Shown: positions 6,154 through 13,471 of the stretch, piece after piece
Layout: each line of letters starts with the position of its first letter
How positions within the stretch are numbered: the stretch's first letter is position 1
Source: CAITSH01 sp945892985
GTDB lineage: Bacteria > Pseudomonadota > Gammaproteobacteria > Burkholderiales > SG8-39
Assembly: GCA_945892985.1 (NCBI GenBank)
Contig: CAMDDU010000078.1
Location: 1 to 13,471, forward strand
Direction of reading: 5' to 3'
Length of the DNA stretch: 13,471 bases
Translations under genes and position numbers: made by a program
The notes under the pieces: model-generated
What the model was told of the DNA's origin: nothing
Databases searched by the model: none
What the model saw: only the letters and a program-made list of their open reading frames with translations

Positions 6154-8988
6154 ATGGCGACATTCATCGAAACGCAGTTCCCCATCGCCCGCCTCTCCGC
6201 GGAGTCTTATAAAGAGCGCAAGGCGGGTGCCAGTCAGACGCTCACCGGTCTGGGCAAATGGTGGGGGCGCAAGCCGCTGATTCTGGTGCGGGCGTCCATT
6301 CTGGGAATGCTAATGCCTGCGTCCAAAGATGCGAAGAAGGATCGGGAGATTTACCTGAAGATTCTCACCATGGACGATGCAGGCACTTGGGATCGCTGCA
6401 AACCCGCCGTCCAGCGTAAAACTTCCCGCGCTGCCTTTGATCGCTTGCCCTATGCCGAGCGCATTGCGGATTGCGAACGACCCGAAAATGTTGCGGGTCC
6501 CTCGGCGGCGGCGTGGGTGGAGATCAATGCGCATCTGGGCACCAACGCAAAATCGTTGCCTGAATTGGTCGAGCAACTCGGTCAACGCACCTTTGGCCAC
6601 ACGCCCCGGGTGGGAGATAGCTTTTGCGGTGGCGGTTCCATTCCCTTTGAAGCTGCGCGCATCGGTTGCGAAGCCTTTGGTTCTGATCTCAATCCCGTGG
6701 CGGGTTTGCTCACTTGGGCGAGCTTGAATCTGCTCGGTGGTGGCAAAGCGGTGCAGGACGAAGTACGGGAAGTGCAGGAAGCCGTCTTTGCGGCGGCGGA
6801 CCAACAGATCACCGCGTGGGGCATCGAACACAATGAGCGGGGTGAGCGCGCCGAGGCGTTTCTTTACTGCGTGGAGGTTAAGCCCGAGGGCTGCGACTAT
6901 TACATTCCACTGGCGCCGAGCTGGGTGATCTCGGAGAAGTACCGCATCGTCGCCACGTGGAAGAAAGTGGCTGGCTCCGACCGATTGCAGCCGACGGTGC
7001 TCGCGGTCTCCGAGGGCGAACTTAAACTCTACAATGCCAAGAAAGAGAAAAAGGGCGCCACGGTGGGCGACAGCCGGGCGATCGATCCTTTTGATGCCAG
7101 CCGCTCGTGGTCGGTGGAGGCCTTGCGCGGGCCCGAGGGCTTGCGTCGGTGGAGCAATGACGATGTGGTGCCGCGGTCCGGCGATGTCTTTCAGGAACGG
7201 CTCTACTGCATCCGCTGGATCAATGCCAAGGGTGAACGTCGGTACGCGGCTCCCGATGCCGCTGACCTTGCGCGGGAATCCAAGGTGCTAGAACTGCTGC
7301 GCGAACGCTTTGCTGAGTGGCAACGCGAGGGGTTTATTCCTTCAAAGGTGATCGTGAGCGGTTACAACACCGATCAACCGATTCGCGAGCGCGGCTGGAC
7401 CCACTGGCACCATTTGTTTATGCCGAGGCAGTTGTTGATGTTGGGAATGGTGTGGAGCGCAGTTCCAAGGCTGGCATCGAAACAAGAGTCAGTTGCCGGA
7501 GCATTAAGTATTTGGAGGGCGACCGATCGGCTATGTCGGTTGTGCTGTATCGATCCGCATCATTCGAAGGGACCAGGCTCGATAGCGAATGTTTTCTTAA
7601 ATCAGGCACTTAACACTCAGTATTCATTTGGCTGTCGGGCGCTTGCTGGATTGGCCGATTTTCTGATTACAGAGCTAATTCCGATCAAGGAGTTGTCGTC
7701 ACACAGTGTTGTAACTATTTCCGACGCTCGCGACCTCCGCGAAACCTGCGACTTCTGGATCACTGATCCGCCCTACGCCGACGCGGTGAACTACCACGAA
7801 CTCGGCGACTTCTTCCTTGCTTGGTATGACAAGCAACTCGCCAAAGCCTTCCCCGAATGGGTCCCCGATGCTCGCGCTGAACTGGCGGTGCGCGGCGATG
7901 GCGAAGACTTCCGCCGTTCGATGGTGGAGATCTACCAGAACCTCGCCAAACACATGCCCGACAACGGGATGCAGATGGTCATGTTCACCCACCAAGACCC
8001 CGCGGTCTGGGCGGACCTCGGGATGATCCTCTGGGCGGCGGGCTTGAAAGCCACCGCCGCTTGGACGATCAGCACCGAAACCGAAGCGGCGGGTATCAAG
8101 AAAGGCAACTATGTGCAAGGCACCGTCTGCCTCGTCTTGCGGAAGCGCACCGCCAACGAACCCGGCTTTCTCGACGAGGTCTACCCGCTGGTCGAAGACG
8201 AAGTGAAGCGGCAGATCGCCTCCATGCAGGCGCTCGATGAAGGCGGCGAGCCGAACTTCAACGATGCGGATTACCAACTGGCCGCCTATGCCGCCGCACA
8301 GAAGGTGCTCACCCAATACGGCAACCTCGATGGCAAGGAAGTGGAGCATGAAGTCTTTGCCGTGCGAGCAAAGCACCAGAAGAGCGATTTCCAAACGGTC
8401 ATCGAACGGGCCTTGGGGATTGCCTGCGACACCCTGATTCCGCGTGGTCTGGATAATTCGTGGCGCGACCTCTCGCTGGTCGAGCGGTATTACTTGCGAG
8501 CGCTAGATATTGAAAGTCGCGGGGAGCGTCGGCAGGGGATGTATGAGGAATTGGCGCGGGGCTTTGGGGTCACGGAAATCAAACCCCTCTTAAAGAACGA
8601 CAAAGCGAACGGGGCGCGAATGTTCACCCCCACAGGTTTGGGGGCTAGTTTGCTCGGGCCCATCGCGGGCGCGCAACCCACAACTGCTGGACTCCCGCCT
8701 CGCCGTGGCCGAGCGGGCGGTGGCGCCGCACACCCCTTTGCCGCATCGCCCTTGCGCCACCTAATGTTTGCCATCCGCGAAACTACCGCCGCTAACAATA
8801 GCCCTGAGACAGGGCGCCAATATCTGCGCGACACTTTTGGCCAGGGCTATTGGACAAAACGCGAAGGCTTTGTTGCCTTGCTTGAATGGCTGGCAGCTTT
8901 GGGTAACGCCGAAGGTATGAACGAATGGGCCAACGATTCTGAAGCGGCGCGTATTTTGGCGGGTCGCTTACGAATTGATCACGCCTGA
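6154..8988 (+). CDS. DUF1156 adenine/cytosine amino-group DNA methyltransferase
   Basis: This 944-aa protein probably methylates an exocyclic amino group (N6-adenine or N4-cytosine) with S-adenosylmethionine, as the host-marking enzyme of the cassette. The DUF1156 N-terminus reads FPIARLSAESYKERKAG...GKWWGRKPL (residues 9-42). The SAM-binding motif I is DSFCGGGSIPFEAARIG (155-171), followed by the acidic FGSDLNPVA (176-183). The catalytic motif IV is DPPYADAVNYHELGDFF (538-550s), with about 355 residues between the two. VFLNQALNTQYSFGCRAL precedes motif IV. The C-terminus has a Gly/Arg/Pro-rich linker near PPRRGRAGGG. Residues about 430-520 (7440-7720) have lower GC and different third-base use than their surroundings, suggesting a recombined segment, though the frame is intact. 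The stop overlaps the next ATG as TGATG. The methyltransferase class is firm; the target sequence is unknown. Confidence 0.92.
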   Translation: MATFIETQFPIARLSAESYKERKAGASQTLTGLGKWWGRKPLILVRASILGMLMPASKDAKKDREIYLKILTMDDAGTWDRCKPAVQRKTSRAAFDRLPYAERIADCERPENVAGPSAAAWVEINAHLGTNAKSLPELVEQLGQRTFGHTPRVGDSFCGGGSIPFEAARIGCEAFGSDLNPVAGLLTWASLNLLGGGKAVQDEVREVQEAVFAAADQQITAWGIEHNERGERAEAFLYCVEVKPEGCDYYIPLAPSWVISEKYRIVATWKKVAGSDRLQPTVLAVSEGELKLYNAKKEKKGATVGDSRAIDPFDASRSWSVEALRGPEGLRRWSNDDVVPRSGDVFQERLYCIRWINAKGERRYAAPDAADLARESKVLELLRERFAEWQREGFIPSKVIVSGYNTDQPIRERGWTHWHHLFMPRQLLMLGMVWSAVPRLASKQESVAGALSIWRATDRLCRLCCIDPHHSKGPGSIANVFLNQALNTQYSFGCRALAGLADFLITELIPIKELSSHSVVTISDARDLRETCDFWITDPPYADAVNYHELGDFFLAWYDKQLAKAFPEWVPDARAELAVRGDGEDFRRSMVEIYQNLAKHMPDNGMQMVMFTHQDPAVWADLGMILWAAGLKATAAWTISTETEAAGIKKGNYVQGTVCLVLRKRTANEPGFLDEVYPLVEDEVKRQIASMQALDEGGEPNFNDADYQLAAYAAAQKVLTQYGNLDGKEVEHEVFAVRAKHQKSDFQTVIERALGIACDTLIPRGLDNSWRDLSLVERYYLRALDIESRGERRQGMYEELARGFGVTEIKPLLKNDKANGARMFTPTGLGASLLGPIAGAQPTTAGLPPRRGRAGGGAAHPFAASPLRHLMFAIRETTAANNSPETGRQYLRDTFGQGYWTKREGFVALLEWLAALGNAEGMNEWANDSEAARILAGRLRIDHA

Positions 8989-11780
8989 TGTTGCAGCGTC
9001 ATTCCAGTCGTCGCAACCGGCTTGATCATGCCGTACTGAATCAGCGACTGGTAGGCGCGGTCTCTTACGACCGGATCGCAGGCTACTTTCGGTCCAGCCT
9101 TTTTGAAGTCGCGGGCGAGGCTATATCTAAGGTGGCGGGCCCAGTGCGGATCATCTGCAATTCGGACCTTGATCCGCAGGACCTAATCACCGCAGCCGCG
9201 GCGCAAGCCGCGCTACGCAGGTCGTGGTGCGCTGGCCTGCCAGAGGATGCCCCACCCGTTGCCATCCCTCGCTACAAAGCACTTTACGACGCGCTTCTGA
9301 ACAAACGCATGGAAGTGCGCGTACTGCCCGACTCAGCCTTTGGGTTAATCCACGGCAAAGCAGGTGTTTTACGCCACGCAGATGGCACCGCGACAGCTTT
9401 CCTCGGTAGCGTGAACGAAAGTGCGTCAGCGTGGAAGGTGAACTATGAGCTGCTCTGGGAGGACGACTCTCCGGCAACCATTGCATGGGTGCAAGAGGAG
9501 TTCGATGCACTGTGGAATGACTCTCGCGCGATAGATTTGGCGTGCTGCCCGTTCATTACGCAGGATCTGCAGCGGATCATTTCACGCAAGGTGATCGAAC
9601 CCGCGGACCTTAAAGCCATGGCTGATCCGACACAGGTTGCGGCGTCCGCCGCTATCGAAACGCCGGTGTATCGTCGCGAGCAAGGTCTATGGCCTCACCA
9701 AAAGTACTTCGCTCGGCTTGCTTTGGAGCGGCATCGCCTTGGCGGTGCTCGTCTGGTACTCGCCGATCAGGTCGGTTTGGGCAAAACCATCCAGCTTGCC
9801 ATGGCGGCCCTTTTGATCGCGCTGGATGATCCGGACGGCGGCCCCATTCTTGTGCTTGCGCCCAAGCCGCTACTGCAGCAGTGGCAAGACGAGTTAATGG
9901 AGCTTCTCTTGTTGCCCTCGGCCAGATGGAACGGCAAATCTTGGGTAGATGAAAACGAGCTGGAGTATCCAGCTGACGGCGCCAAGTCTCTCGGCAAATG
10001 CCCACGCAGAATTGGGCTGGTCTCGCAGGGTTTGGTGGTGCGAGGATTAGCCGAAGCGGTCCATCAATTGCTGAGCCGCAATTACAGCTGCGTAATCGTC
10101 GACGAAGCACACCGGGCGCGCCGCCGTAAGGTACCCAAGGTAGACGCCAAAGCAGACGAAATTGATGAAAAGGCCGAACCCAACAAGCTCATGGCTTTTC
10201 TGTGGCAAATCGGCAAGCAAACCAAAAGCATGTTGTTGGCCACCGCCACGCCCGTGCAATTGCACCCCGTCGAGGCCTGGGACTTGCTGCACATTCTGTC
10301 GCAGGGCAACGATGGTGTATTAGGCGGTTGGACCCAAACAAGTCCTTGGTTTCAGGCCAGCCATTGCCTAGCCATTGCTACCGGCGATGCTACGGTCCCG
10401 ACTGCAGATGTGCGCGCTGGATGGCAATACGTCAGAGACCCGCTTCCCTCACGCTTTGAAGGCTCGGCGTTTGATCGCATTCGTCGTGGCTTGGATGCCA
10501 GCGATACGCGTTGGCAGTTCCCGCCAGAGAGCATCGACAAGCTTTCAACGGCAGTGCAGCGAGTTCAGATTCAGAACGGGTTGCTTCCAAATTACGGAGA
10601 AAACTTCAACCCCATGTTGCGCTGCATAGTTAGACGCACGCGCGCATATTTGGAGGCGACGATTAACCCGGCCACTGGTGGCTACTTGCTACCAAAAGTG
10701 ACGGTGAAGCTCTTTGGCGAGGAAAACGCAGACGCGCTTGTTCTTGGCGGTTATCTGCGCGAGGCCTATGAAGAAGCCGAAAATTTCTCGTTCCTTCTTC
10801 AAAAGAGGGTCAAGGGCGCAGGCTTTTTCAAGACGCTACTGCTAAGACGCCTCGGTAGCTCAATGGAGGCTGGTCGTCGCACGGTCAGTAAATTATTAGG
10901 GTACGAACCGGATACGCCTGACGATGAAGAGGACGACGAACCTGAAGATAGCAACCAGCAAAGTGGCAAGTTCCCAGAACCCGTCAGCGAGTTCAAGGAC
11001 TACACCGACGCTGAACGACAGTCATTGGAACGCTGCCTGACCCTGCTAAAAGAGGGTGGCAATAACGATCCGAAATTGGACGCTGTAATCGGCTACTTGC
11101 GCGGAACGCAAAAAGGAACGAGCCGTAGTTGGCTTGATCTGGGATGTATTTTATTTTCTCAGTACTACGACACCGTCCGTTGGATCGGCAATGAGATGGC
11201 GACGCGCGATGAGTTCTCGGGAATGGACATTGGCCTTTACGCCGGCAGTAATCGCTCTGGGTTTTGGCGGGATGGCAAGTTTCAGCGTTGTGATCGCAAC
11301 GCCCTGAAGGCTCGTGTTCGCAGTGGGGATCTAAAATTGCTATTGGGAACGGACGCCGCCTCAGAAGGTCTCAACTTGCAGCGCCTCGGTACGCTCATCA
11401 ATATCGACTTGCCTTGGAACCCAACGCGCCTCGAGCAGCGCAAAGGGCGTATTCAACGGATTGGCCAGGCCCGCAGTGAAATATGGATTGCCAATCTTCG
11501 CTACCGTGACTCCGTCGAAGACAAAGTGCATCAGGTTCTTGCCGATCGCCTAGAGGCAATCCACGGATTATTTGGCCAAATCCCCGACACGCTAGAGGAC
11601 GTCTGGGTGCAGGTGGCGCTCAATGATGCAGAGGCGGCCAATCAACTCATTGACCGAACGACTGCAACGCGAAACCCCTTCGATATCAAATATAGCAAGG
11701 TGGAAGATGCGGATTGGGAGACCTGTTCAACGGTGCTAGATCCTAGGATTGTGAAAGAACAACTTTCTCAAGGATGGTGA
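8988..11780 (+). CDS. PLD-nuclease/SNF2-helicase fusion, anti-phage cassette
   Basis: This 930-aa protein has two modules. The N-terminal 200 residues are a phospholipase-D-type domain: SYDRIAGYFRSSLFE (26-40), then one HKD motif with H122 and K124 in IHGKAGVL and GSVNES at 140-145. A single HKD means the active site would need dimerisation. Next is a SNF2/superfamily-2 helicase: Walker A DQVGLGKT (260-267), DEAH box (372-375), TATPVQL motif III, and the C-terminal lobe GTDAASEGLNLQ and RKGRIQRIGQ (818-827). A very acidic loop (645-654) splits the two helicase lobes. It starts inside the methyltransferase stop (TGATG), so translation is coupled. It is the only nuclease candidate in the operon and likely translocates on and cuts unmodified DNA; the cutting is inferred. 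It combines roles that DISARM, as I recall it, keeps on separate DrmC and DrmD proteins. Confidence 0.92.
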   Translation: MLQRHSSRRNRLDHAVLNQRLVGAVSYDRIAGYFRSSLFEVAGEAISKVAGPVRIICNSDLDPQDLITAAAAQAALRRSWCAGLPEDAPPVAIPRYKALYDALLNKRMEVRVLPDSAFGLIHGKAGVLRHADGTATAFLGSVNESASAWKVNYELLWEDDSPATIAWVQEEFDALWNDSRAIDLACCPFITQDLQRIISRKVIEPADLKAMADPTQVAASAAIETPVYRREQGLWPHQKYFARLALERHRLGGARLVLADQVGLGKTIQLAMAALLIALDDPDGGPILVLAPKPLLQQWQDELMELLLLPSARWNGKSWVDENELEYPADGAKSLGKCPRRIGLVSQGLVVRGLAEAVHQLLSRNYSCVIVDEAHRARRRKVPKVDAKADEIDEKAEPNKLMAFLWQIGKQTKSMLLATATPVQLHPVEAWDLLHILSQGNDGVLGGWTQTSPWFQASHCLAIATGDATVPTADVRAGWQYVRDPLPSRFEGSAFDRIRRGLDASDTRWQFPPESIDKLSTAVQRVQIQNGLLPNYGENFNPMLRCIVRRTRAYLEATINPATGGYLLPKVTVKLFGEENADALVLGGYLREAYEEAENFSFLLQKRVKGAGFFKTLLLRRLGSSMEAGRRTVSKLLGYEPDTPDDEEDDEPEDSNQQSGKFPEPVSEFKDYTDAERQSLERCLTLLKEGGNNDPKLDAVIGYLRGTQKGTSRSWLDLGCILFSQYYDTVRWIGNEMATRDEFSGMDIGLYAGSNRSGFWRDGKFQRCDRNALKARVRSGDLKLLLGTDAASEGLNLQRLGTLINIDLPWNPTRLEQRKGRIQRIGQARSEIWIANLRYRDSVEDKVHQVLADRLEAIHGLFGQIPDTLEDVWVQVALNDAEAANQLIDRTTATRNPFDIKYSKVEDADWETCSTVLDPRIVKEQLSQGW

Positions 11781-11787
11781 TTCCCGC

Positions 11788-12453
11788 GTGAAACTCTATT
11801 ACCTCACTGGCGCGCAATTCGCTCTTGCCAATTTGGCCATGCGCAGGGTAAAAATTTCTAGATTCTCGGAATTGAATGACCCTTTTGAACTGATGGCGAT
11901 GGATTTAAGTGATGACGAAGATCGCCGAGCTGTCGAAGGGTTTCGTGACGAGATGAACGCCTCCAAGGGCGTTATTTGCTTTTCTTCGACTTGGGAGAAC
12001 CCGGTCCTTTGGGGGCACTACGCCGATAAACATAGGGGCGTGGCGCTCGGCTTTGAAGTGAACGACGACTTACTCGTGGAAGCCACGTACGAGAACTGTA
12101 GGTTCCATCTACCTAGGGATCCTGTAACTAACCGTGTCAAGCCTGACGAGGAGACCGTTCGGAGAATTCTTTCGACAAAATTCACTGACTGGCAGTACGA
12201 AAATGAATGGCGGTTTTTTGTTGAGTTATCAGAAGCCACGCTGGAGTCCGGGCTCTACTTTGAAGAGTTTTCAGAGAGCCTAAAGCTGACTGAAGTGATT
12301 CTTGGCGCGAAATGCGAACTTCCAAAAGAAAAAGTCCAAGCTTTGATTGATGCAATGAAACTCCATGCAAAAGTCATTAAAGCAAGGATTGCTCACGATG
12401 AATTTAAAGTTATTGAAGACAATTCAGCGCTGCTGCCGCCTCCCGCCTTATAA
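11788..12453 (+). CDS. DUF2971 family protein at the end of the defence operon
   Basis: This 221-aa soluble protein starts at GTG 11788, 7 bases after the helicase stop, with AAGGA at 11770-11774 as ribosome-binding site. DUF2971 marks are clear: ISRFSELNDPFEL (23-35), ICFSSTWENPVLWGHYADKH (63-82) followed by RGVALGFE, and KFTDWQYENEWRFF (131-144). The biochemical activity of the family is not known to me. The conserved NDPFE, WxHYAD and W-x-x-E-x-E-WR residues look like a catalytic or ligand pocket. Its 3' third is about 41% GC over 12241-12420, lower than every other gene here, so it may have joined the cassette separately. It could be an effector or accessory subunit, or simply a passenger in a defence island. 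Confidence 0.85.
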   Translation: MKLYYLTGAQFALANLAMRRVKISRFSELNDPFELMAMDLSDDEDRRAVEGFRDEMNASKGVICFSSTWENPVLWGHYADKHRGVALGFEVNDDLLVEATYENCRFHLPRDPVTNRVKPDEETVRRILSTKFTDWQYENEWRFFVELSEATLESGLYFEEFSESLKLTEVILGAKCELPKEKVQALIDAMKLHAKVIKARIAHDEFKVIEDNSALLPPPAL

Positions 12454-12572
12454 CTAACCCTAGCAGCCCGATGTGTTCTTCGCTCCAACGCACTCCGGCT
12501 CCAGCGAATTGCTTACGTCTCAACAGTGTCAGCATACTGCGAGCACCCTTTCTAATAGGACAACCACCGCCC
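12454..12572. other. Right junction: spacer between DUF2971 and acetyltransferase gene
   Basis: This 119-base spacer separates the low-GC end of DUF2971 from the 68%-GC start of the next gene, so the right edge of the acquired block probably lies here. An in-frame ATG at 12471 could extend the downstream gene by 34 codons, but that stretch reads like non-coding sequence and lacks a ribosome-binding site. I see no inverted repeat followed by T residues, and no repeat longer than 7 bases shared with the left spacer. Confidence 0.45.
12509..12538 (+). promoter_or_regulatory. Weak sigma70-like promoter candidate for the acetyltransferase gene
   Basis: TTGCTT (12509-12514) and CATACT (12533-12538) are separated by 18 bases, matching three and four of six consensus positions. 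The -10-like box ends 34 bases before the ATG at 12573. This would give the host-like gene its own promoter independent of the defence operon. The match is weak and could be chance. Confidence 0.27.
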
Positions 12573-13421
12573 ATGACTCACACCACCGATCCTCAAGAAA
12601 CACTGTCACCCGCCTTGGTGGAGCAGGTGCTGGAGAAGCTTGGTTTGCGGGCGCCGCCGGCGCTCGATCTGGCGGGACTCAGCGCCCTGTACGCGCAGTG
12701 GTGCCTGCGGGTGCCATTCGACAACATCCGCAAATTGCTTCATCTGCGTAGCGGCAACTCAGGCCCACTGGCGGGTGACGATCCCACTGAATTCTTCGAG
12801 GCTTGGCTCGCCCATAGCACCGGCGGCACTTGCTGGCCCGGCAACGGCGCGCTGGACGCTCTGCTGTGCAAGCTGGGCTTCGAGACCACGCGCGGCGTGG
12901 CCACCATGATGGCCTCGGCCGATCCGCCGCCGGGACATGCCACCGTTGTTGTGCAGCTGGATGGGCGCCGCTACATGGTAGATGCCTCTATCCTGCACGG
13001 CGAACCGCTGCTCCTCGAGCAAACGCCCACGGCCGTCGCGCACCCCGCTTGGGGGGTCCAATGCACGCTGCGCGACACGCGCTGGCATATTTTCTGGCGC
13101 CCGTTGCACCGGCCCGAAGGCTTCGATTGCCGCATTGAGTACCTAGGCGCCACGCACGATGATTTCCGCCGTCGCCACGAGATGACGCGCCAGTGGAGTC
13201 CCTTCAACTACGCCGTCACGCTGCGCCTAAACCGCGCTGATCAAGTGATCGGCACCGCGTTTGGCAATCGGGTAGAACTACGCGCCGATGGCAACGTCCT
13301 GCAGCAGCCGCTGGCCCGCGCGGAGCAGCTGCGTCAGCTCATTGAGGAATTTGGCATCAGCGAGGAACTGGTGATGGCGCTGCCGGAAGACTCCCCCATC
13401 CCACCGCCGCCCGCGCGCTAA
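12573..13421 (+). CDS. Arylamine N-acetyltransferase-like protein
   Basis: This 282-aa cytoplasmic enzyme of the arylamine N-acetyltransferase fold would transfer an acyl group from an acyl-CoA to an amine through a Cys intermediate. The triad is visible as C87 (GGTCW), H122 (PPGHATVVV) and D137 (YMVDAS), spaced 35 and 15 residues against 38 and 15 in classic NATs. RVPFDNIRKLL near the N-terminus is the usual PFEN-type element. The ATG at 12573 is chosen over 12471 because it has AGGA at 12557-12560 and a normal NAT N-terminus. The Cys loop reads TGGTCWPGN instead of the usual RGGxCxExN, so the conserved Arg and Glu are absent and the donor or acceptor may be unusual. It is GC-rich like the amidase and separate from the defence operon by composition. 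Confidence 0.85.
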   Translation: MTHTTDPQETLSPALVEQVLEKLGLRAPPALDLAGLSALYAQWCLRVPFDNIRKLLHLRSGNSGPLAGDDPTEFFEAWLAHSTGGTCWPGNGALDALLCKLGFETTRGVATMMASADPPPGHATVVVQLDGRRYMVDASILHGEPLLLEQTPTAVAHPAWGVQCTLRDTRWHIFWRPLHRPEGFDCRIEYLGATHDDFRRRHEMTRQWSPFNYAVTLRLNRADQVIGTAFGNRVELRADGNVLQQPLARAEQLRQLIEEFGISEELVMALPEDSPIPPPPAR

Positions 13422-13426
13422 TGCCG

Positions 13427-13451
13427 CCGCCCGCTTGGGCGAAGCAGGCGG
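13427..13451 (+). terminator. Hairpin just after the acetyltransferase stop, possible terminator
   Basis: CCGCC-C-GCTT (13427-13436) pairs with AAGC-A-GGCGG (13442-13451) around a GGGCG loop, giving a 10-position stem with one C/A mismatch. It begins 6 bases after the stop codon, where a terminator is expected. There is no T-run directly after it (TGCGCAAAG follows), so it is either a weak terminator or an mRNA 3'-end stabiliser. Confidence 0.42.
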
Positions 13452-13471
13452 TGCGCAAAGCCGCATGATGG

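Noticed and set aside
6310..6831. 173-codon open frame on the minus strand
   Set aside because: It is a shadow of the methyltransferase motif I region, with no ribosome-binding site or recognisable domain.
7699..8394. 231-codon open frame on the minus strand
   Set aside because: It lies wholly inside the methyltransferase gene opposite motif IV; its length is explained by the C-rich third positions of the real gene, and the product looks like no family.
9652..10110. 152-codon open frame on the minus strand
   Set aside because: It is antisense to the helicase Walker A region, with an Arg/Pro-rich artefact-like product.
2371..11780. Classification as canonical DISARM or BREX
   Set aside because: No DrmA, DrmB, PglZ or BrxL-type gene is present; only parts resemble each system.
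1632..12492. Shared CCAACGC in the left and right spacers as an attachment-site repeat
   Set aside because: Seven bases in GC-rich DNA is expected by chance, and the flanking bases do not match.
12471..12572. N-terminal extension of the acetyltransferase from ATG 12471
   Set aside because: The 34 residues are low-complexity and unlike NAT N-termini; the ATG at 12573 has an AGGA upstream and starts at the normal family position.
1..13471. CRISPR array, tRNA, rRNA or transposase genes
   Set aside because: No regularly spaced repeats, no tRNA-like cloverleaf or rRNA sequence, and no DDE or recombinase motifs were seen on reading the window.

Overview
The window reads as a genomic island or defence locus in a moderately GC-rich bacterium, most likely a proteobacterium. 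That is inferred from codon use and gene style; nothing here fixes the genus. All genes I accept lie on the + strand. Two metabolic genes sit at the edges: a 5'-truncated amidase-signature hydrolase (2-1507) and an arylamine N-acetyltransferase-like gene (12573-13421). Hand counts on sample lines give about 67-68% GC in these flanks, about 55-57% in most of the central block, and about 41% at the end of its last gene.

The central block, about 1808-12453, is one tightly packed co-directional gene set. It opens with two adjacent small excisionase/MerR-type helix-turn-helix proteins (1808-2026, 2039-2266) and a 30-codon ORF (2263-2355) that overlaps the second regulator by ATGA and has a strong Shine-Dalgarno. 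Then come a 1044-aa DUF499 P-loop ATPase (2371-5505), a DUF3780 protein (5510-6136), a 944-aa DUF1156 DNA methyltransferase with a DPPY motif (6154-8988), a 930-aa protein joining a phospholipase-D-type nuclease domain to a SNF2 helicase (8988-11780, TGATG overlap), and a 221-aa DUF2971 protein (11788-12453). Gaps are mostly 4-17 bases, so co-transcription is likely.

The DUF499 + DUF3780 + DUF1156 + PLD-helicase combination matches, from memory, a recurrent anti-phage cassette. It shares parts with BREX/Pgl (PglY-like ATPase plus methyltransferase) and with DISARM (SNF2 helicase, PLD protein). I recall database product names of the form 'anti-phage-associated DUF499/DUF3780/DUF1156 protein' and the label ARMADA for DISARM-related arrays, but could not check either. 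The working model is that the methyltransferase marks host DNA while the ATPase, helicase and PLD nuclease act on unmarked phage DNA. The paired HTH proteins would control expression, and DUF2971 would be an accessory or effector.

So the core is probably a known but mechanistically unresolved system. The less described parts are the duplicated HTH regulators, the overlapping micro-ORF, the chitobiase-C-terminal-like module in the ATPase, the composition mosaic inside the methyltransferase, and the DUF2971 gene at the 3' end. No integrase, transposase, tRNA, rRNA or CRISPR array was seen.
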